The translations under genes and the position numbers were made by a program. Below, piece by piece: positions 50,193 to 60,287 of a stretch of DNA of 64,000 nt; the stretch's first letter is position 1, and every line of letters begins with the position of its first letter. The notes beneath the pieces were generated by a model, which ran no database searches, was not told where the DNA came from, and saw nothing but the letters and a program-made list of their open reading frames with translations. Source of the DNA: Streptomyces sp. JHA26 (GTDB taxonomy: Bacteria > Actinomycetota > Actinomycetes > Streptomycetales > Streptomycetaceae); NCBI RefSeq assembly GCF_002005565.1, contig NZ_BDJC01000003.1:1-64000 (forward strand). The letters run 5' to 3'.

Positions 50193-53100
50193 GTGACGGG
50201 CACCGAGGAGAAGCTGGTCGACTACCTCAAGAAGGTCACCGCCGAGTTGCACGAGACCCGTCGGCACCTGCGCAGCGCCACGGCCGCGAGCCGTGAGCCG
50301 ATCGCCGTCGTGGGCATGGCCTGCCGCTACCCCGGCGGCGTGCGTTCGCCCGAGGACCTGTGGCGGCTCGTCCTGGAGGAGCGGGACGCCATCTCCGGAT
50401 TCCCCACGAACCGGGGCTGGGACGTCGACGGCATCTACGACCCCGATCCCGACCGGCCCGGCACGTGCAACGCCCGCGCGGGGGGATTCCTGTACGACGC
50501 CGCCCTGTTCGACGCGGAGTTCTTCGGGGTCTCGCCCCGCGAGGCACAGGCGATGGACCCCCAGCAGCGACTGCTCCTGGAGACCGCCTGGGAGGCGTTC
50601 GAGCGCGCCGGCATCGACCCGACCGCGCTGCGCGGCAGCGACACGGGCGTGTTCACCGGTGTCGTCCACCACGACTACGCGACCGGACAGGTGCCGGACG
50701 CCCTGGAGCCCTACCTCGTCACCGGCCTGTCCGGGGGCGTGGCCTCGGGCCGCATCGCCTACACGTTCGGCCTCGAGGGCCCGGCGGTGACGGTGGACAC
50801 GGCGTGCTCGTCGTCGCTGGTCGCCCTGCACCAGGCGGCGCACGCGCTGCGCTCCGGGGAGTGCGGCCTCGCGCTGGCCGGCGGAGTGACGATCATGGCG
50901 ACACCGCGCGCCTTCCTCTCCTTCAGCCGGCAGCGGGGCCTGTCGCCCGACGGACGATGCCGGGCCTTCGGGGCCGGGGCCGACGGCACCGGCTGGGCCG
51001 AGGGCGCGGGGATGCTGCTCGTCGAGCGGCTGTCGGACGCCCGGCGCAACGGCCACCCGGTGCTCGCGGTCCTGCGCGGGTCGGCGGTGAACCAGGACGG
51101 TGCCTCCAACGGACTCTCGGCCCCCAACGGCCCCTCCCAGCAGCGGGTGATCCGCAAGGCCCTGGCCCACGCGGGCCTCACGGCGCGGGACGTCGACGTC
51201 GTCGAGGGACACGGCACCGGCACGAAGCTCGGCGACCCGATCGAGGCCCAGGCGCTCCTCGCCACGTACGGCCGGGAACGCGACGCCGACCACCCCCTCT
51301 ACCTGGGGTCCATGAAGTCGAACGTGGGACACACGCAGGCCGCGGCCGGGGTCGGCGGCGTCATCAAGATGATCGAGGCCATGCGGCACGGGGTCCTGCC
51401 CAGGACCCTGCACGCGGACGAGGCGACACCGCACGTCGACTGGTCGGCGGGAGCGGTGGAACTGCTGACGAGCCGGCGCGCCTGGCCCGAGACGGGCCGG
51501 CCGCGCCGGGCGGCGGTGTCCTCGTTCGGGATCAGCGGCACGAACGCCCACGTGATCCTGGAGGCCCCGCCCGGGGAACCCGGGCGGGAGAACGCCGCCG
51601 GCCCCGCCCGCGACGGCTCGCGGGACGCCGGACCGTCCCTGGTGCCCTGGCCGCTCTCCGGGCACGACGCCGCGGCGCTGCGGGACCAGGTCACGCGGCT
51701 GCGGACGCACGCCGAGGAGACGCGGGCCGACCCGGTGGACGTGAGCTTCACGCTCGCCCGGCGCGCGGTCTTCCGGCACCGGGCGGTCCTCCTGCGGGAC
51801 GGCACCGGCACCCGCGAGATCAGCGGCACCGCCCGGCCGGGCGGCACCGTGCTGCTGTTCCCCGGCCAGGGCAGCCAACGCCCCGGCATGGGACGGGAAC
51901 TGTACGAGGCCCACTCCGTCTTCGCGGAGTCGTTCGACGCCGTCGCCGAGCACACCGGGCTGCCCCTGAAGGACGTCGTCTTCGGGGAGGCGCGGGACGG
52001 GCTCCTCGACCAAACACGCTACGCACAGGTGGCCCTGTTCGCGGTCGAGGTGTCCCTGTACCGGTTGGTGCGCGCCCTGGGCGTCGAGGTCCACACCGTG
52101 GTGGGCCACTCCGTGGGCGAGGTCGCCGCGGCCCACGCGGCGGGCGTGCTGTCCCTCGAGGACGCCTGCCGCATGGTGGAGGCACGGGGCCGGCTGATGC
52201 AGGCGCTGCCGCCGGGCGGTGCCATGGCGGCGGTGGAGGTCTCCGAGGCCGAGGCCGCGGCGTCCCTGGCCGGCCTGGAGGACCGGGTGGCACTGGCCGC
52301 GGTCAACGGTCCCACGTCCGTGGTGTTCTCCGGCGAGGAGGCCGCGGTCCGGGAACTGGTGGACGTCTGGCGCGGACGGGGGCGGCGCACCCACCGGCTG
52401 ACGGTCAGCCACGCCTTCCACTCACCGCTGATGGACCCGATGCTGGAGGAGTTCCGGGACGTCGTCGCAGGACTGGAGCTCCGCGAACCCGCGCTGGCCG
52501 GACTGCCCGCCGAGGTCGTGGACCCCGAGTACTGGGTACGGCACGTGCGCCGCCCGGTACGCTTCGCCGACGCGGTGGCACGGGCCCGGGACGCCGGCGC
52601 CGTACGCTGGCTGGAGGTGGGCCCGGGCGGTGTCCTGACCGCCCTGGCGCAGCGGATCGTGCCCGACGCCGAGGACCAGGTCTTCGCCCCGGCCCTGCGC
52701 GCCGACCGCCCGGAGACCGAATCGTTCCTCGCCGCCCTGGCCCGGGTGCACGTCGACGGGGGCACGGTCGACTGGAGCCGGCTGTCGGACGGGCACGGCA
52801 CACTGGTGGACCTCCCCACGTACCCCTTCCAGTACCGGCCCTACTGGGTCGAGGACCAGCCCCGGCCGGCCACCGCACCCGGCACGCCGCCCGCGGCCCC
52901 CTCCCTCGACCCCGCGGGCGACGGGGCCACCGTGAGCGGAGCGGGCGGAGCGGGCGGAGCGGGCGGGACGGGCGGCGCCGGCGGGTCCCTCGCCGGTCTG
53001 ACCGGGGCCGAGCGGCTGGCCGCCGTGACCGACCTCGTACGGATCGAGGCCTCGCGGACCCTCGGTCACACGGGTGCGCCGCTCCCCGCGGACCGCACCC

Positions 53101-54212
53101 GCCGCGAGCTGGGCTTCGACTCCCTCACCGCGATCGAACTGCGCAACCGGCTCGTCCGCACGCTCGGCCTCCGCCTGCCCGTCACGCTCGTCCTCGACCA
53201 CGAGGACCTGGCCTCGATCGCGGCCTTCGTCGACGCCCGCCTGGAGGACGCCTCCTCCGGGCGGCCCGCCGATGACGACCGGTCCGGCGAGGGCGGCGAC
53301 GCGGGCCTGCTGACGGAACTGTTCCGGGACGCGGCCGCCGCCGGGCGCATCGACGACGCCGTGGCTCTCGCCGAGACCGCCGCACGGATGCGGAGGACCT
53401 TCACCGACCCCGCGGACCCGGCCGTCCGGCGCGCCCCGGTCTGGTTCGGCCGCACGTCGGCCCGTCCGACCGTGGTGTGCCTGCCCTCCTTCAGCGCGAT
53501 CGCCGGCCCGCACGTCTACGTCCGCTTCGCGGACGGCTTCAGCGACGCGTGGCGGGCGGCGGCCCTCGTCCACCCGGGTTTCCTCCCGGGCGAACCGCTG
53601 CCGGACTCGGTGGAGGTCCTGGCGGAGATGCACGCCCGGACGATCACCGAGACGGTGGGGGAGGCCCCGCTGCTGCTCGTCGGCCGGTCCGCGGGCGGCT
53701 GGCTGGCCCACGAGGTGGCGGCCGCCCTGGAGCGCGGGGGCAGGACGCCCGACGGCGTCGCGCTGCTGGACACCCCGGCGAGCGGGGACGACCCGCGCGG
53801 GTACGCGTTGATGGTCGGCGGGATGCTGGAACGCGACAGCCGGCTCGTGTCGATCGACGACCACCGGCTGACCGCGATGGGAGCCTACCGGCGACTCTTC
53901 AGGGACTGGAAGCCCGAACCGATCACCGCCCCCACCCTGTTGGTGCACGCCGCGACACCGTACGGGAGCGACGGGGCGCGGATCGCCTCCTGGCACCTCC
54001 CGCACGAGACCGCCGAGGTGCCCGGCGACCACTTCACGATGCTGGAGGAACACTCGGTGACGACCGCCGAAGCGGTGGAGCGGTGGTCACGGTCACTGCT
54101 CCGACCCGGCGGGGACGGCCGCGGAACCGGGCCCGGTCCTGCGCACACGTCACCGTCCCCCGCCCACCGGTCCGCCCCGCAGGCCGGACCCGTACGCGAC
54201 GGACAAGGATGA
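50193..54212 (+). CDS. vemH: Modular PKS VemH: docking-KS-AT-ACP-TE
   Basis: A 1339-residue second extension and release protein. It has an N-terminal coiled docking helix ([20 protein letters not shown]), a KS (Cys205), a malonyl AT (Ser640 in GHSVG; HAFH), an ACP (Ser977 in LGFDSLTA) and a thioesterase (Ser1166 in GRSAGGW; GDHFTML). With VemG it should give aryl starter plus two unreduced malonyl units, a triketide that can close to a hydroxy-pyrone, which fits the biaryl venemycin. GTG 50193 starts one base after the vemG stop, with AAGGGA upstream. Confidence 0.93.
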   Translation: MTGTEEKLVDYLKKVTAELHETRRHLRSATAASREPIAVVGMACRYPGGVRSPEDLWRLVLEERDAISGFPTNRGWDVDGIYDPDPDRPGTCNARAGGFLYDAALFDAEFFGVSPREAQAMDPQQRLLLETAWEAFERAGIDPTALRGSDTGVFTGVVHHDYATGQVPDALEPYLVTGLSGGVASGRIAYTFGLEGPAVTVDTACSSSLVALHQAAHALRSGECGLALAGGVTIMATPRAFLSFSRQRGLSPDGRCRAFGAGADGTGWAEGAGMLLVERLSDARRNGHPVLAVLRGSAVNQDGASNGLSAPNGPSQQRVIRKALAHAGLTARDVDVVEGHGTGTKLGDPIEAQALLATYGRERDADHPLYLGSMKSNVGHTQAAAGVGGVIKMIEAMRHGVLPRTLHADEATPHVDWSAGAVELLTSRRAWPETGRPRRAAVSSFGISGTNAHVILEAPPGEPGRENAAGPARDGSRDAGPSLVPWPLSGHDAAALRDQVTRLRTHAEETRADPVDVSFTLARRAVFRHRAVLLRDGTGTREISGTARPGGTVLLFPGQGSQRPGMGRELYEAHSVFAESFDAVAEHTGLPLKDVVFGEARDGLLDQTRYAQVALFAVEVSLYRLVRALGVEVHTVVGHSVGEVAAAHAAGVLSLEDACRMVEARGRLMQALPPGGAMAAVEVSEAEAAASLAGLEDRVALAAVNGPTSVVFSGEEAAVRELVDVWRGRGRRTHRLTVSHAFHSPLMDPMLEEFRDVVAGLELREPALAGLPAEVVDPEYWVRHVRRPVRFADAVARARDAGAVRWLEVGPGGVLTALAQRIVPDAEDQVFAPALRADRPETESFLAALARVHVDGGTVDWSRLSDGHGTLVDLPTYPFQYRPYWVEDQPRPATAPGTPPAAPSLDPAGDGATVSGAGGAGGAGGTGGAGGSLAGLTGAERLAAVTDLVRIEASRTLGHTGAPLPADRTRRELGFDSLTAIELRNRLVRTLGLRLPVTLVLDHEDLASIAAFVDARLEDASSGRPADDDRSGEGGDAGLLTELFRDAAAAGRIDDAVALAETAARMRRTFTDPADPAVRRAPVWFGRTSARPTVVCLPSFSAIAGPHVYVRFADGFSDAWRAAALVHPGFLPGEPLPDSVEVLAEMHARTITETVGEAPLLLVGRSAGGWLAHEVAAALERGGRTPDGVALLDTPASGDDPRGYALMVGGMLERDSRLVSIDDHRLTAMGAYRRLFRDWKPEPITAPTLLVHAATPYGSDGARIASWHLPHETAEVPGDHFTMLEEHSVTTAEAVERWSRSLLRPGGDGRGTGPGPAHTSPSPAHRSAPQAGPVRDGQG
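52937..52985 (+). repeat. Gly-Ala repeat tract in VemH linker
   Basis: Tandem copies of GAGCGGGCG encode a (Gly-Ala-Gly)n linker between AT and ACP. It is a flexible spacer and a likely site of copy-number change. Confidence 0.75.
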
Positions 54213-54215
54213 CGG

Positions 54216-55019
54216 ATGCTCGACGCCCTGCACTGCGTCCGCTACGAGAAGCACGACCACGTTGCCCGCATCACCCTGGACCGTCCGCAGGCACTGAACG
54301 CCATGAACCTGCGGATGCACACCGAACTGGCGGAGGTCTGGGACGACTTCGAGGCGGACGACGACATCCGGGTGGGGGTCCTCTCCGGCGCCGGCGAACG
54401 GGCCTTCTCCGTCGGCCAGGACCTCAAGGAACTGGTCCACCGGATCGACGAGGGCACCGCCACCTCCACGTTCGGCAGCCGCGACCAACCGGGCTGGCCC
54501 CGACTGACCGAGCGTTTCTCGATGTCCAAACCGCTGATAGCCCGCGTGAACGGGTACGCCCTGGGCGGCGGTTTCGAGCTGGCCCTGGCCTGCGACATCG
54601 TGATCGCCGCGGAGCACGCCGAGTTCGGGCTGACCGAGGCGAGGCTCGGACTCGTCGCGGGCGCCGGAGGGGTGTTCCGGCTTTCCCGGCAGGCCCCCTT
54701 CCGCATCGCCATGGGGCACCTGCTGACCGGCCGCCGCATGACCGCGGCCCGCGCCCACGAACTGGGCCTGGTCAACGAGGTGGTGCCGGCCGACACGCTG
54801 GACGACTGTCTGGAGGGCTGGCTGGAGGACGTCCTGAGCTGCGCACCGTTGTCCCTGCGCGCCGTCAAGGAGGCCGCGACGGTCTCGGCCACCCTGCCGC
54901 TGGACCGCGCGTTCGCCACCCGGTACGCGTGGGAGGAGCGGCGGATGCGCAGCCGGGACGCGGTGGAAGGCCCACGTGCCTTCGTCGAGAAGCGCCCCCC
55001 GAAGTGGACCGGAACCTGA
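54216..55019 (+). CDS. dpgD: Enoyl-CoA hydratase DpgD
   Basis: A 267-residue crotonase with the canonical pair of motifs: [10 protein letters not shown] and [21 protein letters not shown], plus [14 protein letters not shown]. In Dpg pathways DpgD with DpgB assists DpgA by dehydrating the cyclised tetraketide. It is placed far from dpgA-B-C here, directly after vemH (ATG 54216, 3 bp after the stop), with AAGGA upstream. Confidence 0.88.
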   Translation: MLDALHCVRYEKHDHVARITLDRPQALNAMNLRMHTELAEVWDDFEADDDIRVGVLSGAGERAFSVGQDLKELVHRIDEGTATSTFGSRDQPGWPRLTERFSMSKPLIARVNGYALGGGFELALACDIVIAAEHAEFGLTEARLGLVAGAGGVFRLSRQAPFRIAMGHLLTGRRMTAARAHELGLVNEVVPADTLDDCLEGWLEDVLSCAPLSLRAVKEAATVSATLPLDRAFATRYAWEERRMRSRDAVEGPRAFVEKRPPKWTGT

Positions 55020-55084
55020 CCCCGGAACCGAGCCGAGCGGTACGAGCGCCGGCGCGTCCCCCGTCCGACGAAAGGTCCCCTCCC

Positions 55085-56545
55085 ATGTCCCTCGACTCCC
55101 TGCCCGGTTCCGAACGGGCCCCCGCACCGCGGCTGAGCGTCCAGGAGTTCATCGACTCGACCCCGATGGGACCGCGGCAGCGGCTCGTCGCGCTGCTGGG
55201 CCTGGTGATCATGGTCGCCGAAGGCCTCGACACCACCATGGCGAGCTTCGTCTACCCGCACGTCATGCGCGAGTGGGGCACACCGATGAGCGCGGTGACC
55301 ACCACCGTGACCGCCGGCGTGCTGAGCATGGCGGCCGGCGGTGCGGTGGCGGGACCGCTGGCCGACCGGTACGGGCGCAAGGGCACGGCCGTCACCGGGA
55401 TCGTGGTGTTCGGAACGGCCACGGCGGCGATGTCGCTCGCCACGACCATCGAGCTCTTCGCCGTACTGCGCGTCGTGGCGTGCGCGGGACTCGGCGGCGT
55501 GGCCCCGGTCGTCATGGCGATCGTCGCCGACTCGACGCCGGTCACGCGCCGCGCGCCCGTGGTGGCCCTCGCCTTCTCGGGCATCGCGGCGGGCACGGTC
55601 GCGGGAGGGTTCCTCGCCTCGACACTCCTGCCGGACGTCGGCTGGCCCGCGGTGCTCGCGCTCTGCGGTCTCGCCCCCCTCCTGCTCGTCCCCCTCGTCA
55701 TGGCCTACGTCCCGGAGTCGGTGAACGTCCTGCTCGCCCGGGGACGACCGACCGAGCGGATCCGGGAGAGCCTCGCCCTGCTGGCACCGGGCCGGGACAC
55801 CTCCCACGTCGACCTGACCCGTGCCCGGGACGACGAGAAGCAACCGGTGCGGAAGATCGGCGCGATCCTGCTGTCCCGCTCCTTCGCGCCGACCACGCTC
55901 CTCATCTGGCTGTGCTACTTCGTCCTGCTGGGAGCGGTCTTCCTCCTCCTCAACTACCTGCCGCTCATGGCGGAGCGAGCCGGGCTGACGGCGTCCCGCA
56001 CCGGAGCCGTCGTCGGACTGTTCGGCGCCGGCACCCTGTGCGGACAGCTCCTGGCGTCCCTCGGCCTCAGGCGGCACGACCGCTTCCGCTTCCTCGCGCT
56101 GGTGTCGGGCCTCAGCGCCCTCGCGGTCTGCGCCACCGCGGCCGTGGGCACGGGCCACACCGGGATGTTCGTCCTGATCTTCGTGCTCGGCACGTGCCTC
56201 GGCGGCGCCCTGGGCGCGCTGCAGGCCGTCGGAGCCCTGGCCTACCCGCCGACCCTGCGCGCCACGGGCATGGGGTGGATGAGCGGCGTCGGCCGCATCG
56301 GCACGCTCGTCAGCGGCCTGCTCGGCGGCGTCATGATCGGCGCCGGATGGAGCATCTCGCGCATCCTGCTCCTCCTGTGCGCACCCCTGGCACTCACCAG
56401 CACGGCAGCGCTGCTCCTGCGCACCCAGGCCCCTCCGGCGGCCACCGGCCCCACCGCCACACCCTCGGACGGACGGAGCGGCCGGGGACCGCGCTCTGCG
56501 GTCACGTGTCCGTTCCGGTGCCCGTCAGCGCATGGACGCCGATGA
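55085..56545 (+). CDS. MFS transporter, aromatic acid:H+ symporter (AAHS) type
   Basis: A 486-residue permease with about 12 hydrophobic segments. The start motif is EGLDTTMASFVYPHV, and motif A is GPLADRYGRKGTAVTG, matching AAHS-type carriers of benzoates. It may move the dihydroxybenzoate precursor or export the product. ATG 55085 has AAAGG upstream. The last 44 bases overlap the 3' end of the convergent XRE gene, and the hydrophilic tail after about residue 450 may be of recent origin. Confidence 0.87.
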   Translation: MSLDSLPGSERAPAPRLSVQEFIDSTPMGPRQRLVALLGLVIMVAEGLDTTMASFVYPHVMREWGTPMSAVTTTVTAGVLSMAAGGAVAGPLADRYGRKGTAVTGIVVFGTATAAMSLATTIELFAVLRVVACAGLGGVAPVVMAIVADSTPVTRRAPVVALAFSGIAAGTVAGGFLASTLLPDVGWPAVLALCGLAPLLLVPLVMAYVPESVNVLLARGRPTERIRESLALLAPGRDTSHVDLTRARDDEKQPVRKIGAILLSRSFAPTTLLIWLCYFVLLGAVFLLLNYLPLMAERAGLTASRTGAVVGLFGAGTLCGQLLASLGLRRHDRFRFLALVSGLSALAVCATAAVGTGHTGMFVLIFVLGTCLGGALGALQAVGALAYPPTLRATGMGWMSGVGRIGTLVSGLLGGVMIGAGWSISRILLLLCAPLALTSTAALLLRTQAPPAATGPTATPSDGRSGRGPRSAVTCPFRCPSAHGRR

Positions 56546-57452
56546 CCTCCAGCAGCCGCAGCCGCTCGGCGGTCTCGCTGCCCTCCGCCGCGCTGAAGGC
56601 CATGATCCGCAGATCGGTGCCGAGCGCCGCGAGGAAGTCGCAGTCGAGGGTGAGCTCACCGACGCTCGCGTGCCGGACCGTCTTGGTCAGGGACTCGTGC
56701 ACACCCACCACGCCGGAATCCCACAGCGCCGCGAAGTCACCGCTCCGGGTACGGAGCCCCTCGACCAGCGCGGCCAGTCCGGCGTCCTTCGGATAGCGGG
56801 CCGACGCCGCCCGCAGGTCGGACACGAAGGCCGCGTGGTGACCCGTCCTCCGGCTCACCGCCCGGGGGTATCCGGCGGGCGGTGCGACGAAGGACCACCA
56901 CACCGCGTTCCTCCCGAAGCCGCGTGACGGTGGCGGGTCACCGAACAGTGCCGCCCACAGCGGGTTCCACGTGATGAGGTTCCAGGCGGCGTCGTACACA
57001 CTCAGCGGTGTGCCGGTCAGCCGGTCGAGCAGACGCTGGACACCTGCCGGTACGTGATCGGAGATCTGCCCGGCGCTCGGCACCGCCTGCCCGGCGAGCA
57101 CGAAGAGGTGCTCACGCTCCGCCGCCGTCAGCCGCAACGCCCGGGCCAACGCGGACAGCACGTGCGGGGAAGGACGCGTCGACCTGCCCTGCTCGAGCCG
57201 CACGACGTAGTCGACGGACAAGCCGGCGAGCTGGGCGAGCTCCTCACGCCGCAGGCCGGGCGCGCGCCGGCCCCCGCCCTCCGGCAGGCCGACCTCGGCC
57301 GGTTTCGTGCGATCCCGCCAGGCGTGCAGCGCCCTGCCGAGATCCGGTCGGCGGCCTGAGCCCCGGGGACGCGGTCCGGCCCCCGGGCACGCGCACGAGC
57401 ACGGGCTCCGGCTGCTGGGCGTTCTTCGCGGCCGGCGTGTCGCGCGCGGCAT
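56502..57452 (-). CDS. XRE family regulator with MmyB-like ligand domain
   Basis: About 316 residues: an N-terminal helix-turn-helix (LRREELAQLAGLSVDYVVRL) and a MmyB-type domain (YDAAWNLITWNPLWAALFG; AAFVSDLRAASARYPKD). Members often regulate a neighbouring oxidoreductase, but none is next to it. The start is uncertain: ATG 57452 has AAGGAGG only one base away, and GTG 57491 is also possible. The first 45 residues are Arg-rich and not typical of the family. It probably marks the end of the polyketide cluster. Confidence 0.8.
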   Translation of the reverse strand: MPRATRRPRRTPSSRSPCSCACPGAGPRPRGSGRRPDLGRALHAWRDRTKPAEVGLPEGGGRRAPGLRREELAQLAGLSVDYVVRLEQGRSTRPSPHVLSALARALRLTAAEREHLFVLAGQAVPSAGQISDHVPAGVQRLLDRLTGTPLSVYDAAWNLITWNPLWAALFGDPPPSRGFGRNAVWWSFVAPPAGYPRAVSRRTGHHAAFVSDLRAASARYPKDAGLAALVEGLRTRSGDFAALWDSGVVGVHESLTKTVRHASVGELTLDCDFLAALGTDLRIMAFSAAEGSETAERLRLLEVIGVHALTGTGTDT

Positions 57453-57731
57453 GCCTCCTTGCGGACCGCTGAGAGCCTTGACAACTCCCACAGCTCATCC
57501 GGTACCGGCCGCTCGACCACCAGCCGCTCGACGGTCCCCGCACCGGCGGACTGCCGACCGGACCGCACGAGATGACCCGTAAGCCCGTTCCGGCCCCCTC
57601 TGTGCGCAGCGAACGCCCTCGGCCGCGAGAGGGGGACCCGGTGAGACGGGACAGGATGATGCCGTCGACGCCCCGTACCCCGCCCGTCATGACAAGCTGT
57701 GCTGGCCCACCCCCGAACCCAGGAGGTCACC

Positions 57732-57974
57732 ATGACTGAAGAGCCCGTCATCGCGGAAGGTTCGGAGCCGGCCGTCCCCGAGACGTCCCCCCTGTCGCCG
57801 GACGGCGACGGCGACTACGACCTCAAGCGCAAGTTCCGTGAAGCCCTGGCGCGCAAGCGGGGTGCGCAGGCGGACGCGGCCGACGTCGCCGCCAACCCGA
57901 ACGCGTCCAAGGTGCGTGCGGCGCACGGCCCGGCTGCGAGCCAGCGGTCGTTCCGGCGTAAGAGCGGCGGCTGA
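57732..57974 (+). CDS. DUF5302 family small protein
   Basis: An 80-residue charged protein ending AHGPAASQRSFRRKSGG, with DLKRKFREALARKR in the middle, the pattern of DUF5302, a conserved actinobacterial family of unknown function. ATG 57732 has AGGAGG five bases upstream. It stands alone in the 700 bp between the XRE and TetR genes. Confidence 0.85.
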   Translation: MTEEPVIAEGSEPAVPETSPLSPDGDGDYDLKRKFREALARKRGAQADAADVAANPNASKVRAAHGPAASQRSFRRKSGG

Positions 57975-58046
57975 GTCGATCAGCCCCGCGGTCCGGTCGC
58001 CTCGCCGGCGCTCCGCGCGCCGTCCCTCCGCGCGCCCGGTGCCGTG

Positions 58047-58084
58047 GCCCGCAACGTGCGCGTGTCCATGGGCGCGTTGCGGGC
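58047..58084. terminator. Terminator between DUF5302 gene and TetR 3
   Basis: A 10-bp perfect stem (58047-58056 with 58075-58084) around an 18-base loop that can pair further lies between convergent genes. Confidence 0.65.
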
Positions 58085-58150
58085 GAGGCGCAGCCGGCGG
58101 TCTCGCCCGCGGGAGGGCCCGACGGTCGTACGCGCCGGGCGGTCGCCGGT

Positions 58151-58825
58151 TCAGTCCTCCACGATCGCCTGAAGGGCGCGGCCGTAGTAGCGGGCCACCG
58201 TGTCGGTGTCGGCCGAGGCGAGGGGGTCGAGAAGCGCGACGTAACGCATCATGGCGAGCCCGATGAGCTGCGTGGCGATCATGCTCGTCCGCAGTGCCGC
58301 GTCCCCGCCCGTGATCACCCCGCCGAGCGCGCGCGCCAGGATCCCGGTCGCGGTCTCACGGAGCCGGGCGGCGGCGGCACGGTGAATGGCGGCCGAGCGC
58401 ACCATGGTCATGAGCGCCGGACGTGACGACACGTCGTCCCACACCGACAGGTGGGCGCGCACCATGCGCTCCCCGATCCCGTCCAGTCCGCCTCGCGTCG
58501 CGGCGGTGATGGCTTCCTCGAGCTTGCCCGGCAGTTCCAGCGCCTGGAGGAACAGGCTCTCTTTCGTGCCGTAGAAGTGGTGCACCAGCGACTGGTCCAC
58601 CCCCGCCGCCTCCGCGATGCGGCGCAGACTGGTCGCGTCGAAACCGCGCTCGGCGAAGCAGATCCGTGCGGCGCTGAGGATCGCCTCCCGCGTACGGGTC
58701 TCTCCGGGCCGCCGGCCCCCGGCGTGCTTCCCCGCGGGGTCGGTCGCCGCCGTCGTCCCCGTGGTGACCCCGGCCTGCTCGCGGCCGGAACCAGCCACCT
58801 CACGCACATCGCTGACGCTCTCCAT
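58151..58825 (-). CDS. TetR family regulator 3
   Basis: A 224-residue regulator with the helix-turn-helix segment LRRIAEAAGVDQSLVHHFYG and the TetR_C-type domain of efflux regulators. It is divergent from the membrane protein at 59048, and the intervening region carries repeated half-sites at 58862-58897, so it should repress itself and that gene. It is not related to TetR 1 and 2 of the thiazoline cluster beyond the family fold. Confidence 0.9.
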   Translation of the reverse strand: MESVSDVREVAGSGREQAGVTTGTTAATDPAGKHAGGRRPGETRTREAILSAARICFAERGFDATSLRRIAEAAGVDQSLVHHFYGTKESLFLQALELPGKLEEAITAATRGGLDGIGERMVRAHLSVWDDVSSRPALMTMVRSAAIHRAAAARLRETATGILARALGGVITGGDAALRTSMIATQLIGLAMMRYVALLDPLASADTDTVARYYGRALQAIVED

Positions 58826-58861
58826 GCCCCCATCATGCCCGCTCCGAGCGCCGTGGCCAGT

Positions 58862-58897
58862 AACTCATCAGGTGATGAACTCATCGCTTGATGAGTT
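58862..58897. promoter_or_regulatory. TetR 3 operator, overlapping palindromes
   Basis: AACTCATC occurs at 58862-58869 and 58878-58885, and its inverse GATGAGTT at 58890-58897. The pair 58878-58897 is a perfect 8+4+8 palindrome, and TCATCAGGTGATGA (58865-58878) is a second perfect one sharing the middle. Two dimers could bind side by side, upstream of both divergent genes. Confidence 0.8.
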
Positions 58898-59047
58898 ATA
58901 TAGTGAAGTCGTCGGCGCCGCCGAGCGTGGCCGGCCGTCGGCGTCCCGTCCGCGTGCCCCGGCCCACGGGCCGAGTCGGACACCCGCGCACTTCGTCCGC
59001 CGTTCCGCCCCTCTGCCGGGGCGGAGCACCTCAACGGAACGGTTGCC

Positions 59048-60088
59048 ATGTCTGCCAACATCGACGCCTCGACCACCTCACAGCCGAGTGGCGACACCGC
59101 GCACGCCGTGCCGCCCGGCGGCCGGGGGCTCGTGGCGAAACTCGCCGCCATCGTCGTCGGCCTGACCGCCGCGATCACCCTCATGCTGTGCGCCTTCGGC
59201 CTGCCGTCCGCCGCAGGCGGCCCCCACCACGCTCCGCTCGGCGTCACGGGCCCGGAGTCCGCGGTGGCCGCCGTGCAGAAGCAACTCCCCGGCGACGCCT
59301 GGGAGGTCACCGTGTACGACACCTCCCGTGACCTGACCCGTGCCATCGAGGAGCGCGACGCCGTGGGCGGCCTCGCCTTCGGCGACGACGGCGTCACCGT
59401 CTACACCGCGACGGCGGGCGGTCAGATGATCAGCAACGCGATCAGCGGACTCGGCACCGCACTCGCCGATCAACGGCACGTCTCCGCGACCGTCCACGAC
59501 GTGGTGCCCTTCCCGAAGGACGACCCGCGGGGCACCGGACTCGCCTCCGCCGCGCTGCCGATGGTCTTCGGCGGGATACTGCCCGCCATCGCCCTGCTCC
59601 AGCTCTTCCCCGGCCACGCACATCTGCGGACCCGCCTCGCCGGGGTCGTCGCCTTCGCTCTGGCCGGCGGCGCCGCGGTGACCGCCGTCCTCCAGTTCGG
59701 TATCGGCACCCTCGACGGCAACTACTGGGTCACCTCCCTCGGTCTCGGCCTGGGCATGGCCGCACTCGCCATCCCGTTCCTCGGGCTGCAGTCGCTGCTC
59801 GGATACCCCGGGTTCGGTGCGGGCTCCGTCGTGATGATGTTCCTCGGCAACCCGCTCTCCGGCCTCACCACCGGCCCCTACTGGCTGCCCGACGGCTGGT
59901 CCACGCTCGGCCGGCTCCTGCCGCCCGGCGCCTCGGGCAACCTGCTGCGCGCCAACGCCTTCTACGACGGAACCGGCGCGGGCGGCCCGGCACTCGTCCT
60001 GGGCGTGTGGGTCCTCGCCGGTCTCGCCCTCATACTCGCCGCGGACCGTCGTCGCAACAGGAAGCCCGGCGACGCTCCGGCGGCGTGA
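59048..60088 (+). CDS. Multi-pass membrane protein, ABC-2/YhgE-like
   Basis: A 346-residue protein with one N-terminal membrane segment (about 30-52), an extracellular stretch of about 110 residues and four to five C-terminal segments ending in a short charged tail. The layout resembles the ABC-2-type/YhgE-Pip-like membrane proteins seen next to TetR genes. No ATPase partner is adjacent. ATG 59048 has GGAACGG upstream. Likely an efflux or stress membrane component; the substrate is unknown. Confidence 0.75.
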   Translation: MSANIDASTTSQPSGDTAHAVPPGGRGLVAKLAAIVVGLTAAITLMLCAFGLPSAAGGPHHAPLGVTGPESAVAAVQKQLPGDAWEVTVYDTSRDLTRAIEERDAVGGLAFGDDGVTVYTATAGGQMISNAISGLGTALADQRHVSATVHDVVPFPKDDPRGTGLASAALPMVFGGILPAIALLQLFPGHAHLRTRLAGVVAFALAGGAAVTAVLQFGIGTLDGNYWVTSLGLGLGMAALAIPFLGLQSLLGYPGFGAGSVVMMFLGNPLSGLTTGPYWLPDGWSTLGRLLPPGASGNLLRANAFYDGTGAGGPALVLGVWVLAGLALILAADRRRNRKPGDAPAA

Positions 60089-60110
60089 GGGGAGCGCGCC
60101 TCCGGGCGGG

Positions 60111-60287
60111 GTGCCGGAGGCGTACGGGGAGCACACCGTCCGCGCCGTCTCCGAGGGGCTGCGGCAGGAGGCCGGGGACAGCCTGCGGGTCACCGTCGCC
60201 TCCCCGGGATCCGTCCGCACGGACTTCGCGGACTCCCTGCCCCCGGCGCTGCGCGAGCGGATCGTCGAACTCGGCCGCAGTCAGCGA
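60111..60287 (+). pseudogene. Short-chain dehydrogenase remnant
   Basis: About 58 codons read as the C-terminal core of a classical SDR: a position equivalent to YxxxK is replaced by YGEHTVRAVSEGLRQEAG, followed by LRVTVASPGSVRTDFADSL. The Rossmann half and the C-terminal end are missing, and the frame runs into the 3' end of the convergent GNAT-MazG gene. It is a truncated relic. Confidence 0.75.
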
